A stretch of 64,000 nucleotides of DNA, taken from contig NZ_FNQB01000002.1 in the NCBI RefSeq assembly GCF_900107455.1, positions 1,922,001-1,986,000 on the forward strand, written 5' to 3'. A program made the position numbers and the translations under genes. Of the stretch, positions 51,422-60,116 are shown one piece after another; the stretch's first letter is position 1, and each line of letters opens with the position of its first letter. This DNA is from Asanoa ishikariensis. Its GTDB lineage: Bacteria > Actinomycetota > Actinomycetes > Mycobacteriales > Micromonosporaceae. The notes beneath the pieces were generated by a model that saw nothing but the letters and a program-made list of their open reading frames with translations, was not told where the DNA came from and did no database searches.

Positions 51422-54420
51422 TCGAACTCCTCGATCATGTCTTGGCGGAAGCTGAGCACGGCGGCGAGCTGGGCGAGGTAGCGGGCGGAGCGACGACCCT
51501 CCGGCAACCCGTCGAGGGACCGGACCAACGTCTCGACCCGGCCGACGAACGAGGTGGGCATGGCCGGCATCGCCAGCCGGCACAGTTCGGAGAGCTGCCA
51601 GGCGTTGTCGGGCGCGAGCACGGCCATCGCCCGCAACGCCGCCGAGGCCAGCTCGTCCGACCAGTCGCCGGCGCAGAAGTGCAGCAACCGGATGCCGGCC
51701 GCGGTATCCCGCCGCAGGGCGGCGGCCACCCGGCGGCCCCGCTCGCCACCGGGCAACACCTCGAGTAGTGGCCAGGTCAGTCGGTCGCCGAGCCCGTCGC
51801 CGGCCGGCTCGGTCGGCGACGCGTCGGCGAGGTCGAGCAGGGCGGCGGCCCACGCCGGGTCGTGCTGGGCAGCGGTGGCCCGGGCCAGCCCCCGGAGCAG
51901 GACCGGCTGCCAGCCGTCGGCGACCGGTGACGCGAGCACGCCGCCCGGGTCGCGGCCGGTCAGTGTGGTCCAGAACTCCAACGGCGTCGCCGAGACGATC
52001 TCTTCCAGCAGCCAGGCACCGAGGCCCACGCCGCGTGGCGGTGAGGGGTCGACGTCGTCGCGGAGCATCGCCCCGTCGATAGTGGACGGTGCGCTGACCA
52101 CCAGGGCGCCGTCGGCGAAGCGGACGCTGGCGGCCGTGCGGGTCGCCATCCGCGCGCCCAGCGCGGAGCCCGGCAGCTTGCGTAGCAACTCGGCCGCGAT
52201 CTGGCGGATCTCGCGCCGGCGGTCGTCGAGCGCGTGCTCGATCAGCGCCTCGTCGCGCAGGTCGAGACCGGTATCGAGCGCCCCGAGCAGCAGCACCCGG
52301 TCGTGTGGCGGCTCAGCGTCGAACGTCTCGGTGAGCAGTTCGAGACCCTTGGCCGGGTCGCCGGCGCGCAGAGCGACGAGATAGGCGAGCCGTTCACCGG
52401 GCGTGCCGGTCAACCAGTCCTGCGAGTCGGCCGCGGCCGCTTCACCGCCCACGTCGCGGAAGTAGCGCCAGTCGGCCTGCCGCTGCGCCAGCCAGTGGCC
52501 GCGCCGCCCGGCGACCGCACCCAGCGCCGGCCGCAGCCCCGTGTCACGCCGGCCGAGGTCGAGCAGCACCGGCAGGGTCTCCGGCGGCGCGAGGAGCTGG
52601 CGCTTGCCCGCCTCGACGAGCCACTGGCCGAGAACGGCCCGCTGCGCGGGCCCACCCCAGCCGGTCGTCCCCTCGGTGAGCAGCATGTCGAGCCGCTGGG
52701 CGGCGGCCGGCGGCACGACCGGGCGGATCTCGTCGGGCGCCGGAGCGATCGTCGGCCGACCGGCCAGCGGCGTCTCCGCCGCCCGCCGGTAGGTCAGGGT
52801 GACCGCGGCCGCTTCGAGCAATGCCCGCGCCGACTCACCCGAGCCGCCCCACGAACCCCCACCGAGGCCGCCCCCGGCGCCGCCGCCGGAGACCTGGCCA
52901 GCCGGATCGGCCGTGTCGGCCGCCTCGGCGTGGAGGTTCGCCGGGATCGACAGGGACAGGCGGTGACCGCCGCCGACGTCGAGGCGTTCGGCCGACCAGG
53001 GTCGGCGGGCCGTGCCCACCAGCGCGGCCGACAGCAGGTCGGCGGGTAGCTCGGGACCGCCGCCGGCGGCGACGGCACGGGGCTCGCCCGGTGTCGCGGG
53101 GACGTGGCGCCCATCGGGCCAGGCGGCGAGCGGGCGGAAGCCGGTGTGGCCGTATTCGCCCGCCACCACGACCGGGCGGGCGCCCGCGGCCGAGATGAGC
53201 CACCACGGCTGGTCGTCGTCGGGGTGCAGGGCGACCGCGTCGCCGGCCGGGTCGACCAGTTGGCCGTCGTCGGTGGGGGTGACGTCGGCCAGCAGCATCG
53301 GGGTCGACTCGCGCCATGGCTCGGCGGCGACCGCGCGGGCGTGCTCGGCCACCGCGGCGCGGATCGGGACCGCGCCGGACGGGGTGGTGTAGGCGGGGAC
53401 CGGCTCCCCGTAGCGGGCCTTGACCAGTGCGCGGCGGGGGACGGCGGCGGGATAGAAGCAGAGGCCGGCGTCGACCACAGTGCCGGGCTCGAGGTCGGTC
53501 GGCAGGGTCTGGCCGGCGGCCGCGAACGCCAGGACGAGCGCGAACCGCCCGCTCCGCTCGCCGCGTAGCCAGGTGCGTCGGCTCGTCAGCCGGTCGTCGG
53601 CGGTGTCGAGGCGGCCCAGCACCTCCCACCGGTCGCGGAGCTCCGGCTCGGCCAGCACGTCGTCGGTGGCCACGGGGTAGCCGACCCGGGTGCGCACGGT
53701 GGCCGCGAGGCCCGGTGGCAGCGCCGGGAGCCGGCCGTGGGCGACGATCAGCAGGCGGAGCAGGGCGAGCTCGCCAAGCAGCCGGTCGGCCCAGTTGGTG
53801 CCGACGCCGACCACCCAGCCGAGGCGACGGACCGCGCCGGCGACGCCGGGGGCCTGTGCGTCGACCAGCCGGGCGGCCATGGTCTGGAAGGGCCGGTAAC
53901 CCGCCTGCTCGGCCGCCGCGAGACCCTGCTCGACCTGGTCAGTCAGCCAGCGGTCGAGCTCGACCAGGCCCGCCTCGACCCGGTCGGAGCGCTGTTGGAC
54001 CCGCCGCGCGGCGGCCGCCGGATCGGCGAGGCCTTCGCCGGCAGCGCGTGGCGCCTTGGCCGCCCTGTCGCCGGCCCGCTGGGCGCGGGCCGCCCGCTCG
54101 GCCTGCCACTCGGTCGCCCACTCGGGTGGCGAAACGTCGTCGGGCACCCCGCCGTTGGCCCAGCGCAGCAGCAACCCGAGAGTGTGTTTGCACGGGATCT
54201 TGCGGCTCGGGCAGGTGCAGCGGTAGGCCGGACCGGTCACATCGACACAGACCTGGTAGGGCCGTGTCCCTGAACCCCGACACAGACCCCACAACATGTC
54301 GTCGAAGCGGCCCTGACCAGCCCAGTGGGCAGCGGTGATCAGACCACGGCCGCTCTTGGCCGCGCCCTGGTCGGGCGCGAGCGAGAGCACCTTGTCGGGA
54401 GACCAGCGTTCGACGGACAC
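51418..54420 (-). CDS. SWIM zinc-finger protein
   Basis: This protein of about 1000 residues has a SWIM-type zinc finger C68-x-C70-x6-C77-x-H79 (CTCPSRKIPCKH). The long remainder is rich in helices and includes a Gly/Ser-rich linker (VSGGGAGGGLGGGSWGGSG) and the WLVEAG and LLGALDTGLDLRDEALI segments of a DUF5691-like C-terminal part. SWIM fingers bind DNA or protein. The GTG at 54420 follows AAGG; a TTG at 54426 is an alternative. It heads the minus-strand operon, divergent from aspS, with two DnaA boxes in between. Confidence 0.85.
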   Translation of the reverse strand: MSVERWSPDKVLSLAPDQGAAKSGRGLITAAHWAGQGRFDDMLWGLCRGSGTRPYQVCVDVTGPAYRCTCPSRKIPCKHTLGLLLRWANGGVPDDVSPPEWATEWQAERAARAQRAGDRAAKAPRAAGEGLADPAAAARRVQQRSDRVEAGLVELDRWLTDQVEQGLAAAEQAGYRPFQTMAARLVDAQAPGVAGAVRRLGWVVGVGTNWADRLLGELALLRLLIVAHGRLPALPPGLAATVRTRVGYPVATDDVLAEPELRDRWEVLGRLDTADDRLTSRRTWLRGERSGRFALVLAFAAAGQTLPTDLEPGTVVDAGLCFYPAAVPRRALVKARYGEPVPAYTTPSGAVPIRAAVAEHARAVAAEPWRESTPMLLADVTPTDDGQLVDPAGDAVALHPDDDQPWWLISAAGARPVVVAGEYGHTGFRPLAAWPDGRHVPATPGEPRAVAAGGGPELPADLLSAALVGTARRPWSAERLDVGGGHRLSLSIPANLHAEAADTADPAGQVSGGGAGGGLGGGSWGGSGESARALLEAAAVTLTYRRAAETPLAGRPTIAPAPDEIRPVVPPAAAQRLDMLLTEGTTGWGGPAQRAVLGQWLVEAGKRQLLAPPETLPVLLDLGRRDTGLRPALGAVAGRRGHWLAQRQADWRYFRDVGGEAAAADSQDWLTGTPGERLAYLVALRAGDPAKGLELLTETFDAEPPHDRVLLLGALDTGLDLRDEALIEHALDDRRREIRQIAAELLRKLPGSALGARMATRTAASVRFADGALVVSAPSTIDGAMLRDDVDPSPPRGVGLGAWLLEEIVSATPLEFWTTLTGRDPGGVLASPVADGWQPVLLRGLARATAAQHDPAWAAALLDLADASPTEPAGDGLGDRLTWPLLEVLPGGERGRRVAAALRRDTAAGIRLLHFCAGDWSDELASAALRAMAVLAPDNAWQLSELCRLAMPAMPTSFVGRVETLVRSLDGLPEGRRSARYLAQLAAVLSFRQDMIEEFE

Positions 54421-54458
54421 AGGCAAACCTTAGAACGCATGTACGACGAAATTGGGCG

Positions 54459-54499
54459 GCCTGTGGATAACCGCAAGACACCAAACCTTATCCACAGGC
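54459..54499. promoter_or_regulatory. Pair of inverted DnaA boxes between SWIM operon and aspS
   Basis: TGTGGATAA (54462-54470) and TTATCCACA (54488-54496) are perfect inverted DnaA boxes, extended to a 12-bp inverted repeat (54459-54470 and 54488-54499) with a 17-bp spacer. They lie in the divergent promoter region. Confidence 0.6.
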
Positions 54500-54584
54500 T
54501 GGGGGTGCGGACTTCCGTCACCAACCAGCCCTGCGAGAATCGACCCCGCAACGCCGTACCCCAATGTCGAGGAGAGCGACCGTC

Positions 54585-56390
54585 GTGATCCGTACCCATG
54601 ATGCCGGAAGCCTGCGTGCCACGGACGCCGGCAGCGCGGTGACCTTGGCCGGGTGGGTGGCCCGCCGTCGTGATCATGGTGGGGTCATCTTCGTCGACCT
54701 CCGTGACGCGTCGGGCGTGGTCCAGGTGGTCTTCCGCGAGGAAGACGCACACCACCTCCGCAACGAATACTGCGTCCGGGTCGAGGGCGCTGTCGCCGCG
54801 CGCCCCGCCGGCAACGAGAACCCCGACCTGCCGACCGGCGAGATCGAGGTCAACGCGGCCGTCCTCGAGGTGCTCTCGGAGGCCGCGCCGCTGCCGCTGC
54901 CGGTCGACGACAACATCGACGCGGGCGACGACATCCGGCTCCGCCACCGCTATCTCGACCTGCGCCGCAGCGGGCCGTCCAACGCGCTCAAGCTGCGCAG
55001 CAAGGCCAACCAGATCGCCCGCCGGGTGCTGCACGACCGCGACTTCAACGAGATCGAGACGCCGACCCTGACGCGGTCGACGCCCGAGGGCGCCCGCGAC
55101 TTCCTGGTCCCGGTGCGGTTGCAACCCGGCAGTTGGTACGCGCTGCCGCAGTCGCCGCAGTTGTTCAAGCAGCTGCTCATGGTGGCCGGCATGGAGCGCT
55201 ACTACCAGATCGCACGCTGCTACCGCGACGAGGACTTCCGCGCCGACCGCCAGCCCGAGTTCACCCAGCTCGACATCGAGATGTCGTTCATCACCCAGGA
55301 CGACGTGATCGACCTCGGCGAGGCCATCGTCGGCGCGCTGTGGGAAGAGCTGGCCGGCCACCGCATCGACCGGCCGATCCCGCGGATCACCTGGCACGAC
55401 GCGATGGCGCGCTACGGCTCCGACAAGCCCGACCTGCGCTACGGGGTCGAGCTGACCGAGCTGACCGACTACCTGCGCGGCACCGAGTTCCGGGTGTTCG
55501 CCGGGGCGATCGACGCGGGCGGCTACGTCGGCGCGGTCGTCATGCCCGGCGGCGCCGCGCAGAGCCGCAAGGAGCTCGACGGCTGGCAGGACTGGGCCAA
55601 GGCGCGCGGTGCGCGGGGCCTGGCCTATGTCGTGCTCGACGCCGAGACCGGCGAGGCGCGTGGCCCGGTCGCCAAGAACCTGAGCGCGGGTCACCTCGAC
55701 GGGCTGGCCGACGCGGTCGGTGCGAAGCCCGGCGACGCCGTCTTCTTCGCGGCGGCCGGCGAGGCGCGCGAGGCGCAGGAGTTGCTCGGCGCCGCCCGCA
55801 TCGAGATCGCCAAGCGGGCCGGCCTGGCCGACCCCGACGCGTGGGCGTTCTGCTGGGTGACCGACGCGCCGATGTTCGAGAAGGACGACGAGGGCGGCTG
55901 GACGGCCGTCCACCACCCGTTCACGTCGCCCAACGCGGAGTGGATGGACCGGTTCGAGGAGGCGCCGGACCGGGCGCTCGCCTACGCCTACGACATCGTC
56001 TGCAACGGCAACGAGATCGGCGGCGGTTCCGTCCGTATCCACCGGGGCGACGTGCAGCGGCGGGTGTTCACCCTGCTGGGCATCAGCGACGACGACGCTG
56101 CCGACAAGTTCGGCTTCCTGCTCGAAGCCTTCAAGTACGGCCCGCCTCCGCACGGCGGCATCGCGTTCGGCTGGGACCGGGTCTGCATGCTGCTCGCCGG
56201 CGCCGACTCGATCCGCGAGGTCATCGCGTTCCCGAAGACGCGTGGTGGCTACGACCCGTTGACCGGTGCGCCGACGCCGATCACCGGACAGCAGCGGCTG
56301 GAGGCCGGCGTCGACGCGAAGCCGAAGCCTTCTCCCGCCGCGCACGTCGGCACCGCCGGGGTCGCGGTGCCGGTCGAGCACACGCCATGA
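54585..56390 (+). CDS. aspS: Aspartyl-tRNA synthetase
   Basis: This 601-residue class II synthetase has an N-terminal OB anticodon domain ([21 protein letters not shown]), motif 1 around residue 150, motif 2 in [21 protein letters not shown], a GAD insertion domain, and motif 3 in [21 protein letters not shown]. It charges tRNA-Asp; whether it also charges tRNA-Asn cannot be read from the sequence. The GTG at 54585 has GAGGAGAG upstream and starts the conserved [11 protein letters not shown]. An earlier ATG at 54564 lacks a ribosome site. Confidence 0.96.
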   Translation: MIRTHDAGSLRATDAGSAVTLAGWVARRRDHGGVIFVDLRDASGVVQVVFREEDAHHLRNEYCVRVEGAVAARPAGNENPDLPTGEIEVNAAVLEVLSEAAPLPLPVDDNIDAGDDIRLRHRYLDLRRSGPSNALKLRSKANQIARRVLHDRDFNEIETPTLTRSTPEGARDFLVPVRLQPGSWYALPQSPQLFKQLLMVAGMERYYQIARCYRDEDFRADRQPEFTQLDIEMSFITQDDVIDLGEAIVGALWEELAGHRIDRPIPRITWHDAMARYGSDKPDLRYGVELTELTDYLRGTEFRVFAGAIDAGGYVGAVVMPGGAAQSRKELDGWQDWAKARGARGLAYVVLDAETGEARGPVAKNLSAGHLDGLADAVGAKPGDAVFFAAAGEAREAQELLGAARIEIAKRAGLADPDAWAFCWVTDAPMFEKDDEGGWTAVHHPFTSPNAEWMDRFEEAPDRALAYAYDIVCNGNEIGGGSVRIHRGDVQRRVFTLLGISDDDAADKFGFLLEAFKYGPPPHGGIAFGWDRVCMLLAGADSIREVIAFPKTRGGYDPLTGAPTPITGQQRLEAGVDAKPKPSPAAHVGTAGVAVPVEHTP

Positions 56391-56412
56391 CGGGGCCGGG
56401 GCCGGCGGCGCG

Positions 56413-57249
56413 ATGACGCTGCTGGTCTTCGGCGGGAGCGGCTACCTCGGCGGCGAGGTGTGCCGGCAGGCGCTCGCGGCGGGTTTCGACGTCGCGGCGA
56501 CCTACCATCGCGGGCCCGGTGCGGTGCCGGGCACGCGATGGCACCGGGTCGACGTGCGCGACCGCACCGCAGTCGACCGGCTCGTCGACGAGGTGCGGCC
56601 GCGGGTGGTGGTGACGACCGCCTACGCGTACGCCGAGTGGGCCGTCACCGCGACCGGTGCCGCGCACGCGGCAGCCGCGGCCACCCGGGTCGGCGCACGG
56701 CTGGTGCACGTGTCCAGCGACTCCGTCCATGGTGGACGCCCGGAGCCTTACGGCGACGACGTCGACCCGACTCCGGTCTACGCCTACGGCGCGGCCAAGG
56801 CGGCGGCCGAGACCGCCGTCCGGCTCGTCGCACCGGAGGCGGCGATCGTCCGCTGCTCGCTGATCATCGGGTCGGACGCCCGGTCGAAACAGGTGTCGCT
56901 CTGCCTGGACGCGCTGGCACCGGAGTCCGGCATGCGCCTGTTCAGCGACGAGATCCGCGTCCCGGTCGGAGTCGGCGACTTGGCCGCGGCACTGCTGGAG
57001 CTGGCGGAAGGCGACTACGCGGGCGTGCTCAACGTGGCCGGGCCCGAGGCGCTGAGCCGGCTCGAGCTGGGCGAGATCGTCGCCAAGGCACACGGCCTCG
57101 ACCCGGCGGCCCTGCGCGGCTCGACGATCGCCGAGTCCGGGCTCACCCGCCCCGCGACGGTCGTCCTCGACACGACCCGCGCCAACGAGCTCCTGAAAAC
57201 CCGGTTCCGCCCGGCCGCGGAGATCCTGGCCGCCGCCGCGAAGCGTTAG
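56413..57249 (+). CDS. NAD-dependent epimerase/reductase, RmlD-like
   Basis: This 278-residue Rossmann protein has the nucleotide loop GGSGYLGGE at the N-terminus, serine in VHVSSDSVHGG, and Y-x3-K in VYAYGAAKAAAE. The sequence is closest to dTDP-4-dehydrorhamnose reductase-like proteins, but no sugar-nucleotide genes are nearby, so the substrate is unknown. The gene lies 22 nt after aspS and may be co-transcribed. The ATG at 56413 opens with the conserved MTLLVFGGSGYLG. Confidence 0.85.
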   Translation: MTLLVFGGSGYLGGEVCRQALAAGFDVAATYHRGPGAVPGTRWHRVDVRDRTAVDRLVDEVRPRVVVTTAYAYAEWAVTATGAAHAAAAATRVGARLVHVSSDSVHGGRPEPYGDDVDPTPVYAYGAAKAAAETAVRLVAPEAAIVRCSLIIGSDARSKQVSLCLDALAPESGMRLFSDEIRVPVGVGDLAAALLELAEGDYAGVLNVAGPEALSRLELGEIVAKAHGLDPAALRGSTIAESGLTRPATVVLDTTRANELLKTRFRPAAEILAAAAKR

Positions 57250-57287
57250 GCCGTCCGCCGCCTCGCCATGGTGCGGCCGGCCGGTAT

Positions 57288-57986
57288 CTAGGCCAGGCCG
57301 ACGGTCGTGCGCGGGATCGAAGACGTGTAGCCGAGTGCCGCGTACATCGTGTTCGCCAGGACGTTGTCGGTCATCACGCCGAGGGCGGCGACGCCGAACT
57401 CCGCCACCAGCCGTCGGGTCAGGGCCGCCGTCACCGCCGCGCCCAGTCCCCGCCCACGGGCGTCGGGATGGACCGCGATGGCGGACAGGAAACCGATCCC
57501 GCCGCGGCTGCGGTCGGCCGCGCACGCGACGACCTCGGAGCCTTCGCGGATCGCCCACCATGACCGGACCAGCGGATCGCCCGGCCGCGTCATCGTGCTC
57601 GGGAACGCGACGTCGAGCAGCGCGGAGATCGCGGCGTCGTCAGCCACGGGCGCCGCACGCTCCTCGCCCACGCGGACGGGTGGCGGCGCCGAGGTCCAAC
57701 GGAAGTCCCAGTCGTCGCGGAACTCGACCTCGACCGGCAGGGCGCCGCCGACCTGCGGGAGGTGCCACCGTCGTGTGCTGTCGTCGCCGATCAGCGGAAT
57801 GGCCGCCACCGCCTCCGCGGCGTTTCCGAGGGCGCAGGCCGCGGTGCCGGCGGGCGTGAGCCAGACCACAGTGGATCCGACCCGTACGCCGGTGATGTCG
57901 TTGGTGTCGCCCATGAGGAGGCGGGCGTACGGATGGCCGTCCACCGCGGCGAGCACAGCGTCGCGGCCGACGAGGGGTTCAGCCAT
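57288..57986 (-). CDS. GNAT-family N-acetyltransferase
   Basis: This 232-residue protein has a C-terminal GNAT domain, with the acetyl-CoA loop AVHPDARGRGLGAAVT and the closing MTDNVLANTMYAALGY. An N-terminal region of about 110 residues (GDTNDITGVRVGSTVVWLTP) is not diagnostic. It acetylates an unknown amine. The ATG at 57986 has TACGTT 6 nt upstream and so may be leaderless. It is convergent with the reductase gene. Confidence 0.85.
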   Translation of the reverse strand: MAEPLVGRDAVLAAVDGHPYARLLMGDTNDITGVRVGSTVVWLTPAGTAACALGNAAEAVAAIPLIGDDSTRRWHLPQVGGALPVEVEFRDDWDFRWTSAPPPVRVGEERAAPVADDAAISALLDVAFPSTMTRPGDPLVRSWWAIREGSEVVACAADRSRGGIGFLSAIAVHPDARGRGLGAAVTAALTRRLVAEFGVAALGVMTDNVLANTMYAALGYTSSIPRTTVGLA

Positions 57987-57992
57987 GCCGGC

Positions 57993-57998
57993 AACGTA
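57993..57998 (-). promoter_or_regulatory. -10 box TACGTT before the GNAT gene
   Basis: On the minus strand TACGTT ends 6 nt before the ATG, matching the leaderless pattern at other genes of the window. Confidence 0.35.
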
Positions 57999-58098
57999 GC
58001 CGATCGATCATCGGGATTGCGTTGTGACCCGAGTGGGTATTGACCGGGCCACTACCCGCTCGAACCCCTCGGGCGGAGCCCCTTTCAGGAGGATAGAG

Positions 58099-58320
58099 AT
58101 GCTCGCCATCGCCGCGGCCATCGTCTTCGGTTTCGCCTTGCTGCTCGACCTTTTCGACACCGATCTCAATGCGCCTGACCTGTTCAACTGGAACACCCTC
58201 GTGCTGATCGGTCTGACGCTGCTCGCCCTGTACTTCGCCGGGGTCGGCAGCGGTCCCCGATCCGGCGCCGGCTCCGGCTCCGGCCGTCGCTTCTACGGTC
58301 GCCGCCCCGGTCGAGGCTGA
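58099..58320 (+). CDS. Small two-helix membrane protein
   Basis: This 73-residue protein has two hydrophobic helices ([19 protein letters not shown] and [18 protein letters not shown]) around a short polar turn ([13 protein letters not shown]). It ends in a Gly/Ser/Arg-rich tail. I do not recognise a characterised family. The ATG at 58099 has CAGGAGG 6 nt upstream; a start at 58024 lacks this and would add an unlikely N-terminus. A terminator hairpin follows. Confidence 0.75.
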   Translation: MLAIAAAIVFGFALLLDLFDTDLNAPDLFNWNTLVLIGLTLLALYFAGVGSGPRSGAGSGSGRRFYGRRPGRG

Positions 58321-58338
58321 CCGCACATCCGGGAGATC

Positions 58339-58387
58339 ATGCGAGGAACCCTCCGCCGCACCAGGGCGCAGGGTTCTTCGCATTTCC
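58339..58387 (+). terminator. Stem-loop terminator after the small membrane protein gene
   Basis: ATGCGAGGAACCCT (58339-58352) pairs with AGGGTTCTTCGCAT (58370-58383) at 13 of 14 bases, and TT follows. Confidence 0.6.
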
Positions 58388-58407
58388 GGCACCCAACACC
58401 CGGCCGG

Positions 58408-58413
58408 TACTGT
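58408..58413 (+). promoter_or_regulatory. -10 box TACTGT, leaderless rarA
   Basis: TACTGT ends 7 nt before the rarA ATG at 58421. No Shine-Dalgarno is seen. Confidence 0.45.
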
Positions 58414-58420
58414 CTTCCTG

Positions 58421-59998
58421 ATGGAGCCCGACGCCCTTTTCACGGTCACTGACGGCGGTGGGGTGCGCACCGCGCCCGCGCACACCGCCGGCGCTGACGG
58501 CTTCGCGACGCCGGGTGCCGACGCCCCGCTGCCGGTGCGCATGCGGCCCCAGACGGTCGACGAACTGGTCGGGCAGGGCCATCTGCTCGCGCCCGGTGCG
58601 CCGCTGCGCCAACTCGTCACCGGGGCGACACCGCTTTCGGTGATCCTGTGGGGTCCGCCCGGCACCGGAAAGACCACGATCGCGCATCTCGTCGCCCAGG
58701 CGAGTGACCGCCGTTTTGTGGCGATGTCGGCGCTCAACGCGGGCGTCAAGGACGTGCGGGCGGTGATCGAGACCGCGCGGCGGCAACGGCGGACCGGTGG
58801 GCCGCCGACCGTGTTGTTCATCGACGAGGTGCACCGCTTCTCCAAGACCCAGCAGGACTCGCTGCTCGCGGCCGTCGAGGACCGGACCGTGACGCTGCTG
58901 GCGGCTACCACCGAAAATCCGTACTTCTCGGTGATTTCACCGCTTCTGTCCCGGTGTGTGCTGTTGACCCTGCAGCCGCTCGACGAGGCGGCGGTGCGTG
59001 GGCTCGTGCGCCGCGCGGTCGCCGACGAGCGCGGCCTCGGCGGCGCGGTCGCCCTCACCGAGCAAGCAGAAGATCACCTGGTACGCCTCGCGTCAGGTGA
59101 TGTCCGAAAGGCGCTGACCGCGCTCGAGGCGGCCGCCGGGTCGGCGTTGGCCCGCGGCGTCGCGGAGATCGACCTGGAGACCGCCGAGCAGGCCGTCGAC
59201 GTCGCCGCCGTGCGCTACGACCGGGACGGCGACGAGCACTACGACGTGATCAGCGCGTTCATCAAGAGCATGCGCGGGTCCGATGTGGACGCGTCGCTGC
59301 ACTACCTGGCGCGGATGTTGGTGGCCGGTGAGGACGCCCGGTTCATCGCCCGGCGGATCGTCATCTTCGCCAGCGAGGACATCGGCATGGCCGACCCGAC
59401 CGCCCTGTCGGTGGCGACCGCGACCGCGCACGCGGTGGAATACGTCGGGCTGCCCGAGGTGCAGCTCAACCTGGCGCAAGCGGTGATCCACATGGCCACG
59501 GCGCCGAAGTCCAACAGTGCGACCACGGCGATCTCCGCCGCGCTGACGGACGTGCGGGCCGGCAAGGGCGGCCGGGTGCCGCAACAACTGCGGGACGCGC
59601 ACTACCAGGGCGCGCGGGGGCTCGGGCACGGCAAGGGCTACCGGTACCCGCACGACGACCCGCGCGGCGTGCTCACCCAGCAGTACCCGCCGGACGCGTT
59701 GGTCGGCGTCAACTACTACGAGCCCGGCGACCACGGCGACGAGCGCGCCGTAGGGATGCGGCTGCCGACGATCCGGCGGATCGTGCGCGGCGAGCGCGGG
59801 CGACGGGCGGCTTCTTCAGACCAGAACGGAAGTGCCCCCGCGGGTACGGATGGTGCGGAATCGGTCGCCACCACCGAGGCGCGATTTGGCGGCACCGGGG
59901 TCGCGGACGAGCGCCCGATGGGTGACGCTGTGGCGGCGGAAGGCGACGTCCGTCCGGCGGGCGGCGCGGGCGACAACGACGAGGGCGAGGTTGGGTGA
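58421..59998 (+). CDS. rarA: Replication-associated recombination protein A (RarA/MgsA)
   Basis: This 525-residue AAA+ clamp-loader relative has Walker A GPPGTGKT (78-85), Walker B FIDEVHRF (D135/E136) and sensor 1 [10 protein letters not shown]. The C-terminal tetramerisation part contains [19 protein letters not shown] and [17 protein letters not shown]. It acts at stalled replication forks. A tail of about 65 residues rich in Gly/Ala/Asp/Glu follows the usual end and is probably disordered. It is transcribed from a TANNNT box 7 nt upstream. Confidence 0.94.
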   Translation: MEPDALFTVTDGGGVRTAPAHTAGADGFATPGADAPLPVRMRPQTVDELVGQGHLLAPGAPLRQLVTGATPLSVILWGPPGTGKTTIAHLVAQASDRRFVAMSALNAGVKDVRAVIETARRQRRTGGPPTVLFIDEVHRFSKTQQDSLLAAVEDRTVTLLAATTENPYFSVISPLLSRCVLLTLQPLDEAAVRGLVRRAVADERGLGGAVALTEQAEDHLVRLASGDVRKALTALEAAAGSALARGVAEIDLETAEQAVDVAAVRYDRDGDEHYDVISAFIKSMRGSDVDASLHYLARMLVAGEDARFIARRIVIFASEDIGMADPTALSVATATAHAVEYVGLPEVQLNLAQAVIHMATAPKSNSATTAISAALTDVRAGKGGRVPQQLRDAHYQGARGLGHGKGYRYPHDDPRGVLTQQYPPDALVGVNYYEPGDHGDERAVGMRLPTIRRIVRGERGRRAASSDQNGSAPAGTDGAESVATTEARFGGTGVADERPMGDAVAAEGDVRPAGGAGDNDEGEVG

Positions 59999-60116
59999 AC
60001 CGGGTTCGCGGGTTTGGTCGCGATCTCGATCCAGCAACACCGCCGGTGTCCCATTGGCGAGGTATGTGGCGACGAATGGCGCCGTCATCGGGCGCCCTGA
60101 CCAGTGAGGTGGGCGC

